The position numbers were made by a program, and so were the translations under genes. From Bolinopsis microptera (Eukaryota > Ctenophora > Tentaculata > Lobata > Bolinopsidae), in assembly GCF_026151205.1 (NCBI RefSeq), contig NC_087081.1, positions 10,789,113 through 10,853,112 on the forward strand: 64,000 bases of DNA. The letters run 5' to 3'. Shown here one piece after another: positions 53,859 through 63,996 of this stretch. The notes under the pieces are model-generated. The model saw only the letters and a list, made by a program, of their open reading frames with translations, did not search any database and was not told where the DNA came from. The number at the start of each line of letters is the position of its first letter. Within the stretch, counting starts at the first letter, position 1.

Positions 53859-55891
53859 CAGTCGAACGGTTATAGATGAATAAATCTCAGAGATTAATAG
53901 ACTATGTAATAACAAGTAAAGATAAAATACTAAACCCTGGAACTCACTAACCCACACTAACCCACTCTGCAATGTAACTTGATATATAGAATGTAAGATA
54001 ATCAAGTTCCCCAAATGATCATGCTCCCCCTGTTGCTGCTTATCAGGGTTTAGTACTTTTAAACCACCCCTCCCCAACCTGATCCCCAACTTTATCCGTT
54101 AAAACCACCCACATGGGATAATAAACATTACATTTTCTGACCTCACATAATATAATATTAAACAGACAAACATAATATAATATTACATAACATATTAAAC
54201 AATAGACTTTACATATTATATTTATACACTATACAGACGGGTCTCGCAAACCACTACACGAACACGTCTCAACGGACAAAGTTAAACAACATTATTTGTC
54301 ACATACATTCCTCACATTACACACATATTTACAGTTACCGGACGGACGAGACTAAACATGTATTGTGTTCGTATCACTCCGGGAGGGCGGAATGACACAG
54401 AACAAGTCACAAAATGTTAAACTAAACAGTCAATTTAAGAAATTATAAGTTATAAATTTAACAGTATATAAATTTAACAGTATATAGTAGTTTGTGATGC
54501 ACCAAGATTCTAGGGCCCCAGTTACATCCCCTTCCATGCTCACTGTATGTAGGCAGGGATTTAACGAGTTCATTTAAAGGTGCTGATTGCTTTAGTGACG
54601 TCACAAGTCATATTATAAGTACTGTGTTTTGATCCGTACTGTGTTTTGATTGGTCATTTGAGCAAATTAGGGGAGAATTTTGGCGCATTACAGTTTACAC
54701 ACGAACAACGTACCTTGAAACTGGATGTTGAAGGAGGAGCGGTTCTTCTTCAAATCACGGAGTATAAAACAAAAGTATTGATTGATACCACCAAAATGCT
54801 CATCTTAATCTACAATTATCTAATTAATGAAATAGGAAAGGTTTCAAAACTAGGTCTATAATGTGATATATCTCATTTCTTGATGAAGGATTTGTATGGT
54901 TCAAATGCCAGCGTTTCTACATATATGAATTGGTTCCAATAAATGAGGAACCCTATTTTGCTTTGTCACGTTTTTATCTAAATTTTCAGCAATATACCTA
55001 ATCGGTAATACAACAAGAGTACTATATAATGTGAGCACTAACATCCTCTACGTGGAACTCAGTAATGTTAGGCCTTTTATTTGGAGGCCTCTTGGGGTTC
55101 TCTTAATTATGCGGTACTTCACAAACCTTGGTGAGTAGGGACTCTTGAGGTAGCCAGACTTTTTCCACCGACAATTAACAAATCAATTAAAATTTAAAGT
55201 ACATGGTTCTCTTACGTCACAAGTCATAAGTATGCTTCTCTTACGGTTAATAATTGTGATAAATGACCGCCGACAGGTATACCGAACCTGATTCTAGAAT
55301 ATGCTGAAAATGAGTTACTTCAGTTATTCTGATGACCATTTTTACCGAAGTTTTAATCACTCAGTGGGGAATATGACAAGTTGTTCATGTTAGACGCGAG
55401 CATTAGAAGATGGCAGGCTTAATTTGAGTCTTATTCTTAGCATAATGTTCCAAATTTATGTCAAGAGAACCATGCAATATTGTAAATAAACCAATTAAAT
55501 TCTAATTAATTAAATTGTAAGATAACACACTATCGCTAATTAAACTTACAGTTGGAACAAACAAATAGCATCAAACAAACACCACTCCCAAACCCCAATC
55601 TGCGTGAAACTTTGAACGTTGTTTTTATGAAATTTTACGATCTTGGAATTTTCTAGGGAAAAACAACTGAAATACGGTTTTTTGTGAAAATTTAGTAAAT
55701 AAAATATACACATGATCATGATACTGTACTATTATTCGAACCTCTTGAAAATCTTGAGTGGAAGTTTGAATGTGGCAAAGAGGTTATCACTACCTGAATT
55801 TTGCCTTGGTTGCAAATATATCGAGATTTCCAAACTTGATGGCTAAGAATTAAGAAATGATGGTTTAGAAATGATGAAATGAAAGGTATAT

Positions 55892-56253
55892 TCAGGGCAG
55901 CAGTCTACCGATATTCTTCAGATACTGCAACTTCTGAATCTGTGGAAATATCGCAAGATGTTCCCGACACAGTTTATTAAGCTCTGTAGCAGACCTCTCA
56001 GCCCGGACAAGTTCTTGAAACAGCTCAGGCTCGATCTCCATCAGTTCAACTATGTAGCGCCTCTCGTAGAAGTTAGTTTTTCTAACTCCAGTATTTTTAA
56101 AGGCCTCTGACATATTGTCTCCTGATCTAAACCTAGCCAAGACGAGCATGTACAACTTTCTTTCATACTGATAGTCCCCAAGTTTATGAAGGATTTGTAT
56201 TTGCCAGGGAGATCGAGAAGGGTGGTGACGAAGTGGGGTTCGCGGATCAGCAT
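55892..56253 (-). CDS. H4: alternative terminal exon, helix-turn-helix-like module
   Basis: Acceptor ACAACCGCAG, phase 1. After a basic, proline-containing lead (ADPRTPLRHHPSRSPWQ) come YMLVLARFRSGDNMSEAF and NTGVRKTNFYERRYIVEL, then ELNKLCREHL and the end NIGRLLP. The pattern of conserved E-A, G-V, F-Y and E-L positions matches H1-H6. Confidence 0.7.
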
Positions 56254-56387
56254 CTGCGGTTGTGAAAATGATGAATGAAATGTGAATATAATAGGTAATA
56301 TGATTTCTTAACTCAACAGAGGTTGCTCAACTGTATATCTTAATTTCCCAATATTATCATTATAAAACAACATTACAATATGACTAT

Positions 56388-56758
56388 TTAACGTGTTAAC
56401 AGACTCCCATTTCTCTTCATGTTTATAACAAGCGCGGCATACATTTCTTTCAAAAGAGTTGTCTTACATCTCGTAAGGAGTGTATGTGCACAACTAGATG
56501 ACTCTTCTAGCTGCCGATACAGATCGGGATCAACTATCCTCAACTCGGCGACTGCCTTCCATTTGTAAAACGTAGACCTAGCTAGTCCTGTGGACTTGAC
56601 TGCATCCATGACAGCGGTTCCACCGTTTACCCTCCTCAAGATTTCTGCATAATTTGCGTGGATGGTTTCTGCTGATGTAGTCTTCTTTTGTCTTGTCCAT
56701 ATGGGTTTGGCAGGGTAGTCTGTGGCAGGGATGATGATGTATCCGGGGTGTAATCTAG
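56388..56758 (-). CDS. H5: alternative terminal exon, helix-turn-helix-like module
   Basis: Acceptor TCATCCTCAG, phase 1. The peptide opens RLHPGYIIIPATDYPAKP, a start partly shared with H3 and the H3b fragment. It continues NYAEILRRVNGGTAV and DAVKSTGLARSTFYKWKAV, and ends MKRNGSLLTR. Closest relative by eye is H3, which shares FYKWK and AELRIVDP versus AELKILDP. Confidence 0.7.
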
Positions 56759-56829
56759 CTGAGGATGAGGCTGAGTTTTATACCAACTAATGTCTACCCT
56801 TACACTTATGTTTAGATTTCAGAAGAAAG

Positions 56830-57176
56830 TCAAAGGAGGGCCCCATTTCGCTGCAGCTCAAGATAAATACCCTTCAGCAAGGGAGATTCAACATGCTTTC
56901 TACAAATCTCGTTAAAGGCCCGAATGTGCATTTTATTTGCATTGGCATAGTTAAGCTCCCGACTAAACAAATCAAAGTCCACTGCATTCAGCTCAGTGAT
57001 ATGTCGACGCAGGTACCAGGACGACCGAGATATCCCCATCCGTTTACAAGCTTGGAATAGACCACCGTGTATCTTGGAGAGGAAGAGGAGTTGGTTATAC
57101 TCCTCATGAATTGAGCGCAGGTCCTTTAGGGTGTGCCGGGCACTTCGTAACCGGGACCGGTCGGTGTGGTAGGGAT
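56830..57176 (-). CDS. H6: alternative terminal exon, helix-turn-helix-like module
   Basis: Acceptor TTCCCTCAG, phase 1. It is the terminal exon closest to C6. It encodes about 115 residues: a basic start (DRSRLRSARHTLKDLRSIHE), then EEYNQLL, then the signature ACKRMGISRSSWYLRRHITEL, then a C-terminal half with an FNEICRK segment ending QRNGALL. The signature spacing looks like a helix-turn-helix. It vaguely recalls CCDC106-like vertebrate proteins, but I cannot confirm this. No zinc-finger residues are present. Confidence 0.7.
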
Positions 57177-57509
57177 CTGAGGGAACTCCAGTAACTCTAC
57201 CAGGAGTGAAGATGGCAAATGTAGAAGAAATGGGAACGTGAGCAGGCCAGAACGATTGAATTACACTTTCGGCTTATAATGTTAAGTGTCAACGAAAAGG
57301 CAAATAGCATGTACGTATCATGATTTGGAAAAATTGGGTAATTTGAGATTGAAATTAACTTTAAGGACATCGTTCTAAGTTTCACGAATGTAAAATAAAT
57401 TTCACTTTCCCAACCGCCTGTAACCCCGCATCCCCAAGAATACAATACATAGTCCATCTCTGAAATCCAAACATTCAAATCGTTCTAAAAAAGTTTGTTT
57501 TTCACTTAC

Positions 57510-57559
57510 TCGGATTGGTAGATCCACTGCCGCCGGCCTTGTTGTCCATTAGACTCTTT
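57510..57559 (-). CDS. C6: 50-nt micro-exon that joins to the alternative exons
   Basis: Acceptor TTTATTTCAG and donor CCGA|GTAAGT bound 50 nt, phase 2 to phase 1. With C5 it encodes LKSLMDNKAGGSGSTNP, a flexible glycine/serine hinge, and leaves a single A to start the next codon. Every alternative exon examined needs exactly one upstream base. Since stop codons begin with T, the A-led junction codon cannot be a stop whichever exon is chosen. Confidence 0.8.
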
Positions 57560-57781
57560 CTGAAATAAACGAAGTGAGGATCTGAGAGAAGTAATTATCG
57601 AAACTTAATCATTTAATTACATGTTTCTAATTCAAATGTAACAAATTATGAGATCATTTGTTCAGCTCTTGCAAGGACAGATCACTGAGTAAATATTTGA
57701 AATATTATTAATTCTAATTTACACTCCAAGATTCAATCAATTATCAATTTGACAACAATTAATATAATTAACAATACTTAC

Positions 57782-58353
57782 AATTCTCCGCCTCTAGAAG
57801 AACCAGGCATTTGATCATTACCGGAATTCATCACCCCACTCTTGCTCGGGAACAAGTCGTTAATGCTGCTTGTAGTGTTTGATAAGCTCAACATGGAGAG
57901 CGGATTGTTTGATTTATCAAGGAATGTCGACGAAAGTGAGGATGGCTGAGCCGTGGTCACCAAGTTAGCGACGCCGATGTTTTCCTCGTTTGATTGCAGG
58001 GTACTCATCAACTGATTGATAGTACTTTGGGGAAGCAGCTGGGAGTCGACATGACCGGAGACTTGCATTGGTTCGACTACTTCATCCTTGATGGTCACCA
58101 CCTCCGGAATTACACCCTCTGGTTTAACCTCAGTGATGGAGTTATCCTCGGGTTCAGCGGCTGGAGCGTATTGGTTGTAAGAATGATCCGAAACAGTTGT
58201 GGAGGACGAGGAGGTAGGTTGGGAGGACGATTGTGGGGCGGGAGCAGGATGAGCGGGGGCGGGTGTTTCAGAGACAGCGAGGGAGACTGGAACAGAGCTG
58301 GCGGATATGTGAGTGGAGTATTGGGCGGTGGAGACGGACACTGGGGCTGGAAT
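57782..58353 (-). CDS. C5: largest constant exon, S/T/P-rich
   Basis: Acceptor ATCCCCCAG and donor TT|GTAAGT bound 572 nt, phase 0 to phase 2, about 190 residues. The first third is A/P/S-rich (PAPAHPAPAPQSS). The middle carries ITEVKPEGVIPEV, where VKPE resembles a sumoylation site. The last part is N/S/L-rich (NPLSMLSLSNTTSSINDLF). No folded domain is visible. It reads like a transactivation and linker region that holds the alternative C-terminal DNA-binding tail at a distance. Confidence 0.85.
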
Positions 58354-58744
58354 CTGGGGGATAACATAGGTTAAACATGTTCGTGGCACTGACGTAGAAT
58401 GAAATACTTAAAGAAGTGAAATACTTAAACATTATTATTAATGAAGTGTGATTTTTATTGTGACATTGTTCAAACTGCATCTACGGGCCTCTCTCATACA
58501 ATTTTTAAAAGTTTCATAAGCTGGTTGCTCACGATAATAGCCCAGCACAAAAACAGCCAGAAATATAAATTATGCAATTTAAGCTTCTAAAAAAACCAAT
58601 AGCCTGCGATATACCCATGCACATGACCAGAATCCAGACGTCTGATTGGTCCTTGAAACTGTATAATTATGCTGCATATTCCTAACCAGCTCTTCAGGCA
58701 CATATTCCTAAACCGGGCAGGTAGTGCGAGTGTAACCAACTTAC

Positions 58745-58991
58745 CTGAACAGGTATTGAAGCAGGTTGGTGTCTTGGTTGCGAGCTGTACTGTTGACTGG
58801 ACGACGGTTGCGAGGTGTACTGTTGGCTAGACGACGGTTGGGAGCTGTAATGTTGATTCGAGGCCGCTTGGGAAGTATAAAGTTGACTAGTTATAGGTTG
58901 AGAACTGTATTGGTGACTGGTTGAGGGTTGTAAAGATGGTCTCTGAGCGATGGGAAGGGGTGCTATCTGCTTAGGGACTGACTGCTGAACC
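58745..58991 (-). CDS. C4: constant-region Q/S-rich repeat exon
   Basis: Acceptor TATCCTCAG and donor CAG|GTAAGT bound 247 nt, phase 2 to phase 0. It encodes about 83 residues of low-complexity sequence made of degenerate eight- to ten-residue repeats of the type QQYSSQPSSS, with SHQYSSQP and NQHYSSQP variants. Glutamine/serine/tyrosine-rich tracts like this are typical of activation or condensate-forming regions of transcription factors; that role is inferred. Confidence 0.8.
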
Positions 58992-59180
58992 CTGAGGATA
59001 AATGATGTTCGATTACCTTCAGGAGACCAATTCTTTTAGACTATGCGCATCATCCTGTATATATTTTAGTTTCCCTTTTCTTGACTGCTTTAATAAAATA
59101 TAAAATCCATTTTGTGATAAAAATACAAGACTTTATGAGAAACCAATCTAATCGGTCGAATAAAACGTTGATAAACTTAC

Positions 59181-59292
59181 GAGAGGATTGGAGGAGGGTT
59201 TGGTTCGGGAGGTAGTTGGATTATGTCTTCTACTTCTCGGTTTATACTGCTCAGTTCGTCCACATCCATCGTGTTCGACGAACCGCGAAAAT
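59181..59292 (-). CDS. C3: constant-region exon
   Basis: Acceptor ACAGTTTCAG and donor TC|GTAAGT bound 112 nt, phase 1 to phase 2. The peptide contains SNTMDVDELSSINREVEDII followed by proline-rich QLPPEPNPPPIL. The acidic helix then proline run resembles linker or activation sequence; no known domain was recognised. A second in-frame-incompatible AG lies six bases upstream (ACAG|TTTCAG). Confidence 0.75.
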
Positions 59293-59472
59293 CTGAAACT
59301 GTAAAAGAGAGGTTTAAGAGATATAGATTATAGATGCCTGATAAAAGTGGAACGAACGAATTAACAGTTGATTCATCAAACACTGCAGAACACAGCAATC
59401 GTATCACAATTTCTTAATTATTAACAATCGAGTTTTCTATGTTCGTAATAAATATTGATTCTTTGAACAAAC

Positions 59473-59568
59473 CTGATTCATTAGAATCATCGATGTCTTC
59501 TGCTAGGTCTTCGAGAGCGTCTGCACTAGCGTCTGATACAGCCTCTATTACAGGGGCAAGATGTTGTA
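59473..59568 (-). CDS. C2: constant-region acidic exon
   Basis: Acceptor TTTTCCTTCAG and donor CAG|GTTTGT bound 96 nt, phase 1 to phase 1. The peptide runs VQHLAPVIEAVSDASADALE and continues with an acidic DLAEDIDDSNES stretch. It has helical character and could be an interaction or activation segment. A LINE tail sits in the intron between C1 and C2. Confidence 0.75.
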
Positions 59569-59603
59569 CTGAAGGAAAATTTATTTTAGTGAGTTGAGAA
59601 TTT

Positions 59604-59879
59604 GGTATGTCACCAGAATGCCAGACACTAGGCTTCCTAAGTACCTGCTTAACTGGACCCCTGCCCATGGGAGAAGATCTAGGGGCCGTCCAAGAAAGAA
59701 CTGGAGGAAATGTTTGCTGGAAGATGCTGCATCGTTTACAGGAAACACTGACATAGACCTAGAAGGAGCGAGCGAGATGGCTAGTGACCGAAAACTTTGG
59801 AGGGAAATGATACGTCACAAACGGGAGTTCATTGGTGCAGGCCACTCGAATGATTGAGGAGACCTAATCAAGTAAGTAA
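59604..59879 (+). mobile_element. 5'-truncated non-LTR retrotransposon (LINE) tail
   Basis: The plus strand encodes the C-terminal end of a LINE reverse-transcriptase protein: TRMPDTRLPKYLLNWTP, then RSRGRPRKNWRK and DRKLWREMIRHKREF. It ends in AAGTAAGTAAG-type sequence. A 13-bp direct repeat GAGTTGAGAATTT flanks it at 59591-59603 and 59880-59892. It sits in the intron between C1 and C2, antisense to the locus. Confidence 0.85.
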
Positions 59880-59958
59880 GAGTTGAGAATTTAAGTTAAT
59901 TTTACTTATTAATAATTGACGTTGTAAAGATTGCTTTAATAATATTATAATTACTCAC

Positions 59959-60119
59959 CTATGGATATGACCCGTACAGCTGTATCCAGTAGAAACATAA
60001 GAAAGTCATTGTCAGTCTTCTCCGTGAAATGGAACTCTGATTTCTGTTTGTGGTAAAAACCAAGCACTTCTGTGTTAGCGAAGATGGGACCGGTTACTTG
60101 AACCATGGGGACGGGGAAA
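59959..60119 (-). CDS. C1: constant-region exon, function unknown
   Basis: Acceptor ACATCTCAG before the exon and donor G|GTGAGT after it give 161 nt, phase 2 in and phase 1 out. It encodes about 53 residues beginning FPVPMVQVTGPIFANTEV and including FHFTEKTDNDFLMFLLD. This looks like a folded alpha/beta segment, but I do not recognise the domain. An internal ATG sits after FPVP, but the acceptor and the phase-2 start argue for a coding exon further upstream, outside what I could find. Confidence 0.75.
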
Positions 60120-60225
60120 CTGAGATGTAATTAGTGAGTTAGTCAGGTTACAAATTAATTGGAAAAAACATCATAAAGTAGAGTAGGCGCCAATAAGTTT
60201 AAACAACTTTTGTTTGATCAATCAG

Positions 60226-60339
60226 GTGGCCACCTCATGGAAGCAGAAAATCTTTCGTACAGTGATATCCCTATATTTTACATTCGGCAATCATACGACT
60301 ACGTGAAACACCGCTTCAAGAGAGATCAGTGCAGAATGT
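60226..60339 (+). CDS. Candidate plus-strand exon (weak)
   Basis: On the plus strand GATCAATCAG precedes and GT|GTAAGT follows a short open stretch with ATG at 60237 in context CTCATGG. It encodes about 34 residues (MEAENLSYSDIPIFYIRQSY then DYVKHRFKRDQCRM). Composition looks protein-like, but I found no partner exon. It may be the start of a divergent gene; chance is possible. Confidence 0.3.
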
Positions 60340-60960
60340 GTAAGTAAAATGATAACGTTAGTTTTGATAATCACAAAAGTATGACGTAGTAAATCAGTTA
60401 AGTTATCACCAAATATAACAATGAGCAAGGGGAATCAAGGGCGATTGTAGCTGACATTAATGCAGTGCTATCAGTCACTAAACTAAAATGTTAACTCGAA
60501 CTAAACTATTAACTCTAACTAAACTACTCAATATATTAAATCGATCAAAAGGCTAGCGAACGTTCAAACATTAAAGGTATCGACAAGTGAACTTCCTCTA
60601 AAGAGAAACAGTGAGCTATTTTACAATATTGAGCGCTCGATTCCACTCAGCGTTTCCTCAGACTTGCATCATTGATTTCTTATGCGCGCGGCGCATTAAA
60701 ATTATGATCAATAATTCTATTTTGACGCGCCAACAGCAAAAAACGCTTATTTACTTATTTTTAAATTTAACTTACTTATTTAATATTTTAGCTACGCTGC
60801 AGCAGGGCCATCAAGTGAAATGACCACCCTTACGCTTTACTTCGGACAACCATTGCTGTATAAATACGGCATGTAATCGGCACTTAAATTACAGGAACTG
60901 AAGGATCAAATCTAACACGTCAACATTTGGACTTTAATTGACGATGTCAATTCATCGCAG

Positions 60961-61815
60961 CTCGTTGACCATTGTTAATGGTTTGGCCCGGTGCAAGCTA
61001 CTTTTATTCGTAACAAGTGCCATTTCAATTCGAGAAGAAAGCGGCGCGCTCTACTTCGAAAAGATTTAAACGAGTAACATCCGTCAACGCAGCTCGGCGA
61101 GGCACAGTATTGACGGATGTTTAAAAGTAACATATGCTCAAACCCTAACGATAAATTATAGTTTTACCAACTTCCTTAATTAAATATAAAACGGTCATAT
61201 TACGTGATCGAGATATAAACAGTTTTTTGCCAAAATCTGATCTCGGCAGGGGAGCATGTCATGGGGTTAATAATTGACCATTGTTAATGGTTTGGCCCGG
61301 CGCGTGCTACTTCGTAGCACTTGCCGTCGAGAAGAAAGCAGCTCGCGATACTTCGAAGAAATCTAAACGAGTAAATAACATCCGTCAAGTTAACAAATAA
61401 CATAGCCATGTGTCTACGCATACTTGATACTGCGTGACGCGCTTGTTTCACAAAAACAAAGTATTAGTAAATAGAATCTCGTGTCACCTTCGCAGCGGTC
61501 GCGCGCTACTGCAAGCGAGAGGGGTCTGGTTAGAGAATAAAGCAAGTCATGTATGATTGATTGGAATCAGCGTCCAAAATACAGTTGTTTAAGTGTTCAA
61601 GTTGGTCTCAACTGTATTTCTAAGATAGACTATATATAATATAAAATGAGGTGATTTAGCACGCTTGCTCCCATTACTTAACTTGACGGATGTTACTCCA
61701 TACTCGTCTAAATTTCTTCGAAGTAGCGCGCGCCTCTTTCTTCTCGAAATATTAGCCCGACGGCACGTGCTACGAAGTAGCGCGCGCCGGGCCAGTCCAT
61801 TAACAACGGTCAATC
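60961..61815. repeat. Three copies of a ~130-bp repeat, two direct and one inverted
   Basis: Copies at about 60965-61090, 61275-61395 and (inverted) 61676-61815. All contain TTGACCATTGTTAATGGTTT-like, GAGAAGAAAGC-like and TAACATCCGTCAA-like blocks. Probably pieces of a dispersed element. Coding potential here is an artefact of the repeat. Confidence 0.8.
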
Positions 61816-62429
61816 ACATTACTTATCATACATTGTAGACCCGCCGTTCACCTATTATACTAGTAGTAGGTAGTGCGTCATCGACAGTGAGCCGCGTAGG
61901 ATGGTTTTTTAGCGCTAATTTCGGCCAGCACAATTTTCTTCAAACCAATAGATATTCAGTATCCTTCCCGACTTGCTCTATCCAGAGCCCTTGCACGAGT
62001 GCGCGGCTGTATCGTAGTCACGATCGTTGTAGTGCGATGCACTATAATTGGGCCGCTCCGCGCCGCCGCGCATCTTCTATGCAGCCACAGTATGCAGATC
62101 GGCGAGATGCGAAGGATTTACATCGTGACGGTGAATCAATCACGATTGATTATACTTAGTGAAACGACAATGAGGCCCAGCAAACCCTACCGGCCGGGGT
62201 ATATCTCCAAGCGTGCTAAATCACTCTACAGTCGATCTTCGAGATTGTTGTAAAAGGGCCCCCAACAGTTGAAATCAACTGCAATCGATGTATTTTCGGA
62301 CGCTGATTCCGAATCACCCCCCATCACCCCATGACATAGGGTTAGAATGCCCCCCTGACGAGATATTGGCGAAAAACTGTCTCGATCACGTGATATGACC
62401 GTATAAGGAAGTTAGTCTAATTTCTCGTT

Positions 62430-62512
62430 AGGGTTAGAGTTTCAGCATATGCTTTTGTTACGAATTGGGTTAGGGTTAGGGTTGGGATCAGATTAGAGGG
62501 TTAGGGTTTAGA
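62430..62512. repeat. Degenerate GGGTTA telomere-type tract
   Basis: Several GGGTTAGGGTTAG stretches broken by other sequence. Too degenerate for a recent telomere event. Confidence 0.7.
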
Positions 62513-62956
62513 ATAGTCGTTCAGGACCATGGCTAGAGAACAGGTTGAAAAAGTCACGTGACAGTCGAGTGTAGAGTGATTAATCATCATCCGTATATCT
62601 CCAAAAGTTAAATAAATAGAACCTTCCGGTTTTCAACAAAATTTCCGTCTTGTAAATTTAAAGTTGGCTCCCCAGGAGCCAAATTTGGGACAACATAGAT
62701 TCTGAACTAAACCAAAAAGTTTGATTTTGGGCTAAATAAAAGATCACAGCTTTTAAACGTTGCGAAGTCATGTCGTTGTCATGACTACTAAGCTAAATGC
62801 AGCGTGCGAAAGTTAAACTCGATGTGACGCGCGAGGACAAACGTGCTGTTGAAAATCTATCACCTCTAGCGAGCCCAGCAGGCGGTAAGGTTTTCTGGGT
62901 GGGCGAGAGAGCTGCGGAGAGTTCATAGTTCAGCTGCAGAAGAAAGCAGCAGGAAG

Positions 62957-63002
62957 GGGGGGGGGGGGGGGGGGGGGGGGGGGGTGAGAAGGGGGGGGGG
63001 GA
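62957..63002. repeat. Long poly-G tract
   Basis: A run of over 25 G interrupted by TGAGAA, then more G. A likely assembly-difficult site; similar to the G run at 4837. Confidence 0.9.
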
Positions 63003-63468
63003 GGTGCAGGGAGGTAGGGGGATGTTTTACGATATAAGAATTATAATTTCGGCGGAAAATGTACGAAGTTTTAAAAGTAGATTTTGAGGGTGAAGATCGT
63101 GTTTTACCTACCCATCCAGAAACCCCCTTTCATGTTGGCAAAATTCTTTACTTTCTTTTGATATTTTAAAATTGAAATTTGACTTGATTGGTGGAGAGTT
63201 ATGGTTTGTCAAAGTGAACGTTTTAAAATGAAAGCGCAAATTCTTTTAAACGCGCGTAGGTTCGGCCTGAAACAACGGATTATAACATATAATGTTTATC
63301 TCTAAATCCAGTGCACAGTGAAACATTATGAACTGGAATTGTCATCTTACATTTTTTGATCGGAGTAACATTTTGAAGATTAACTCAATCTTCAAGTTCA
63401 AGCGTTCGGCATCATTGCAGAGGATTTGTAGAAAAACGTTTTGGCAGTAACTGAAAGTAATTTATTTT

Positions 63469-63996
63469 AATCAAGGTTGTTAAATACGTATTAGGAGGGA
63501 ATACGTATTGGAATACGAATACGTATTATTCCTCGAAAATTGACGTATTACGACGTATTCTTTATTCAAAAAATTCAAAAATTCAAATATGTTGAGGGAA
63601 CTGAGCTTTAGAAAATGGTTTTAAACTTTGATAATTGCGAAATCGTTTTAGGAAACGAAATCAGAAATCATTAAATATGTATTAATATGTAATTGATAAT
63701 TTCGCAAAAATGTTAGCTTATTATCCATGAAATTTGATTACAAATTTAAGTTATCATGTATAACTGCACTCCTTTAATGCATGATCAATGATGAGGGTGG
63801 CGCGCAGCTGTAACATGTAATGTTTAATTTTGACAAATCAGCGTATTACGGCGTATTATGGCGTATTTGTGGACGTATTTAACAATCCATGGAAATTACC
63901 GTATTCCGGCGTATTACGACGTATTCTTTATTAGAACCGAATACAGAATACGTCGTATTCTTTCACGAAAATTTGACGTATTTAACAACCTTGATT
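63469..63996. mobile_element. TIR element with TACG-rich interior, at window edge
   Basis: AATCAAGGTTGTTAAATACG at 63469 is inverted at 63977-63996. The inside is full of GTATTACGACGTATT-like repeats. Flanks ATTTTAAT and ATTTTGA (cut by the window end) could be a diverged 8-bp duplication, suggesting hAT. No coding sequence. Confidence 0.65.

Larger units (their letters stand above)
53201..55891. other. 2.7-kb stretch between H3b and H4 with MITE candidates
   Basis: Contains the two inverted-repeat elements at 53274-53427 and 53464-53858 and an ATAATATTA-rich patch (54110-54220). No module or exon was supported in the rest. Confidence 0.5.
95..60119 (-). other. Giant lola-like locus: constant 5' exons plus about 80 alternative DNA-binding 3' exons
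   Basis: Seen: six exons (60119-57510) whose splice phases fit one another (2-1, 1-1, 1-2, 2-0, 0-2, 2-1). They are followed downstream by about 80 minus-strand exons, each with an AG acceptor, one short reading frame and a stop. At every acceptor read, the frame needs one base from the upstream exon, which C6 supplies (A, phase 1). All intact terminal exons end in two or three C2H2 fingers or one helix-turn-helix-like module. Known: lola, mod(mdg4), broad and fruitless in insects use a shared N-terminus with alternative zinc-finger ends. Inferred: this is one transcription-factor gene with mutually exclusive terminal exons. No BTB domain is visible in C1-C6. The first exon is not in view. 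Several independent genes is less likely, because no finger exon has its own convincing upstream exon. Confidence 0.85.
60340..63468. other. Region upstream of the constant exons, no supported gene
   Basis: Apart from the repeats listed, I see no exon that supplies the phase-2 donor C1 needs. GC is locally higher around 61.3-62.2 kb (CGCGCG patches), which could be promoter-like, but this overlaps repeats. Confidence 0.4.

Noticed and set aside
82-57176. Array of independent single-exon zinc-finger genes
   Set aside because: Exons lack start codons in suitable positions, begin at splice acceptors in one common phase, and fit the C6 donor.
57994-58374. Plus-strand 126-residue frame opposite C5
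   Set aside because: Gly/Trp-rich shadow of the proline/serine-rich C5 exon on the other strand.
61589-62253. Several frames rich in Arg around 61.6-62.2 kb
   Set aside because: They lie in the dispersed repeat copies and a CG-richer patch; different frames are open on both strands with no consistent protein.
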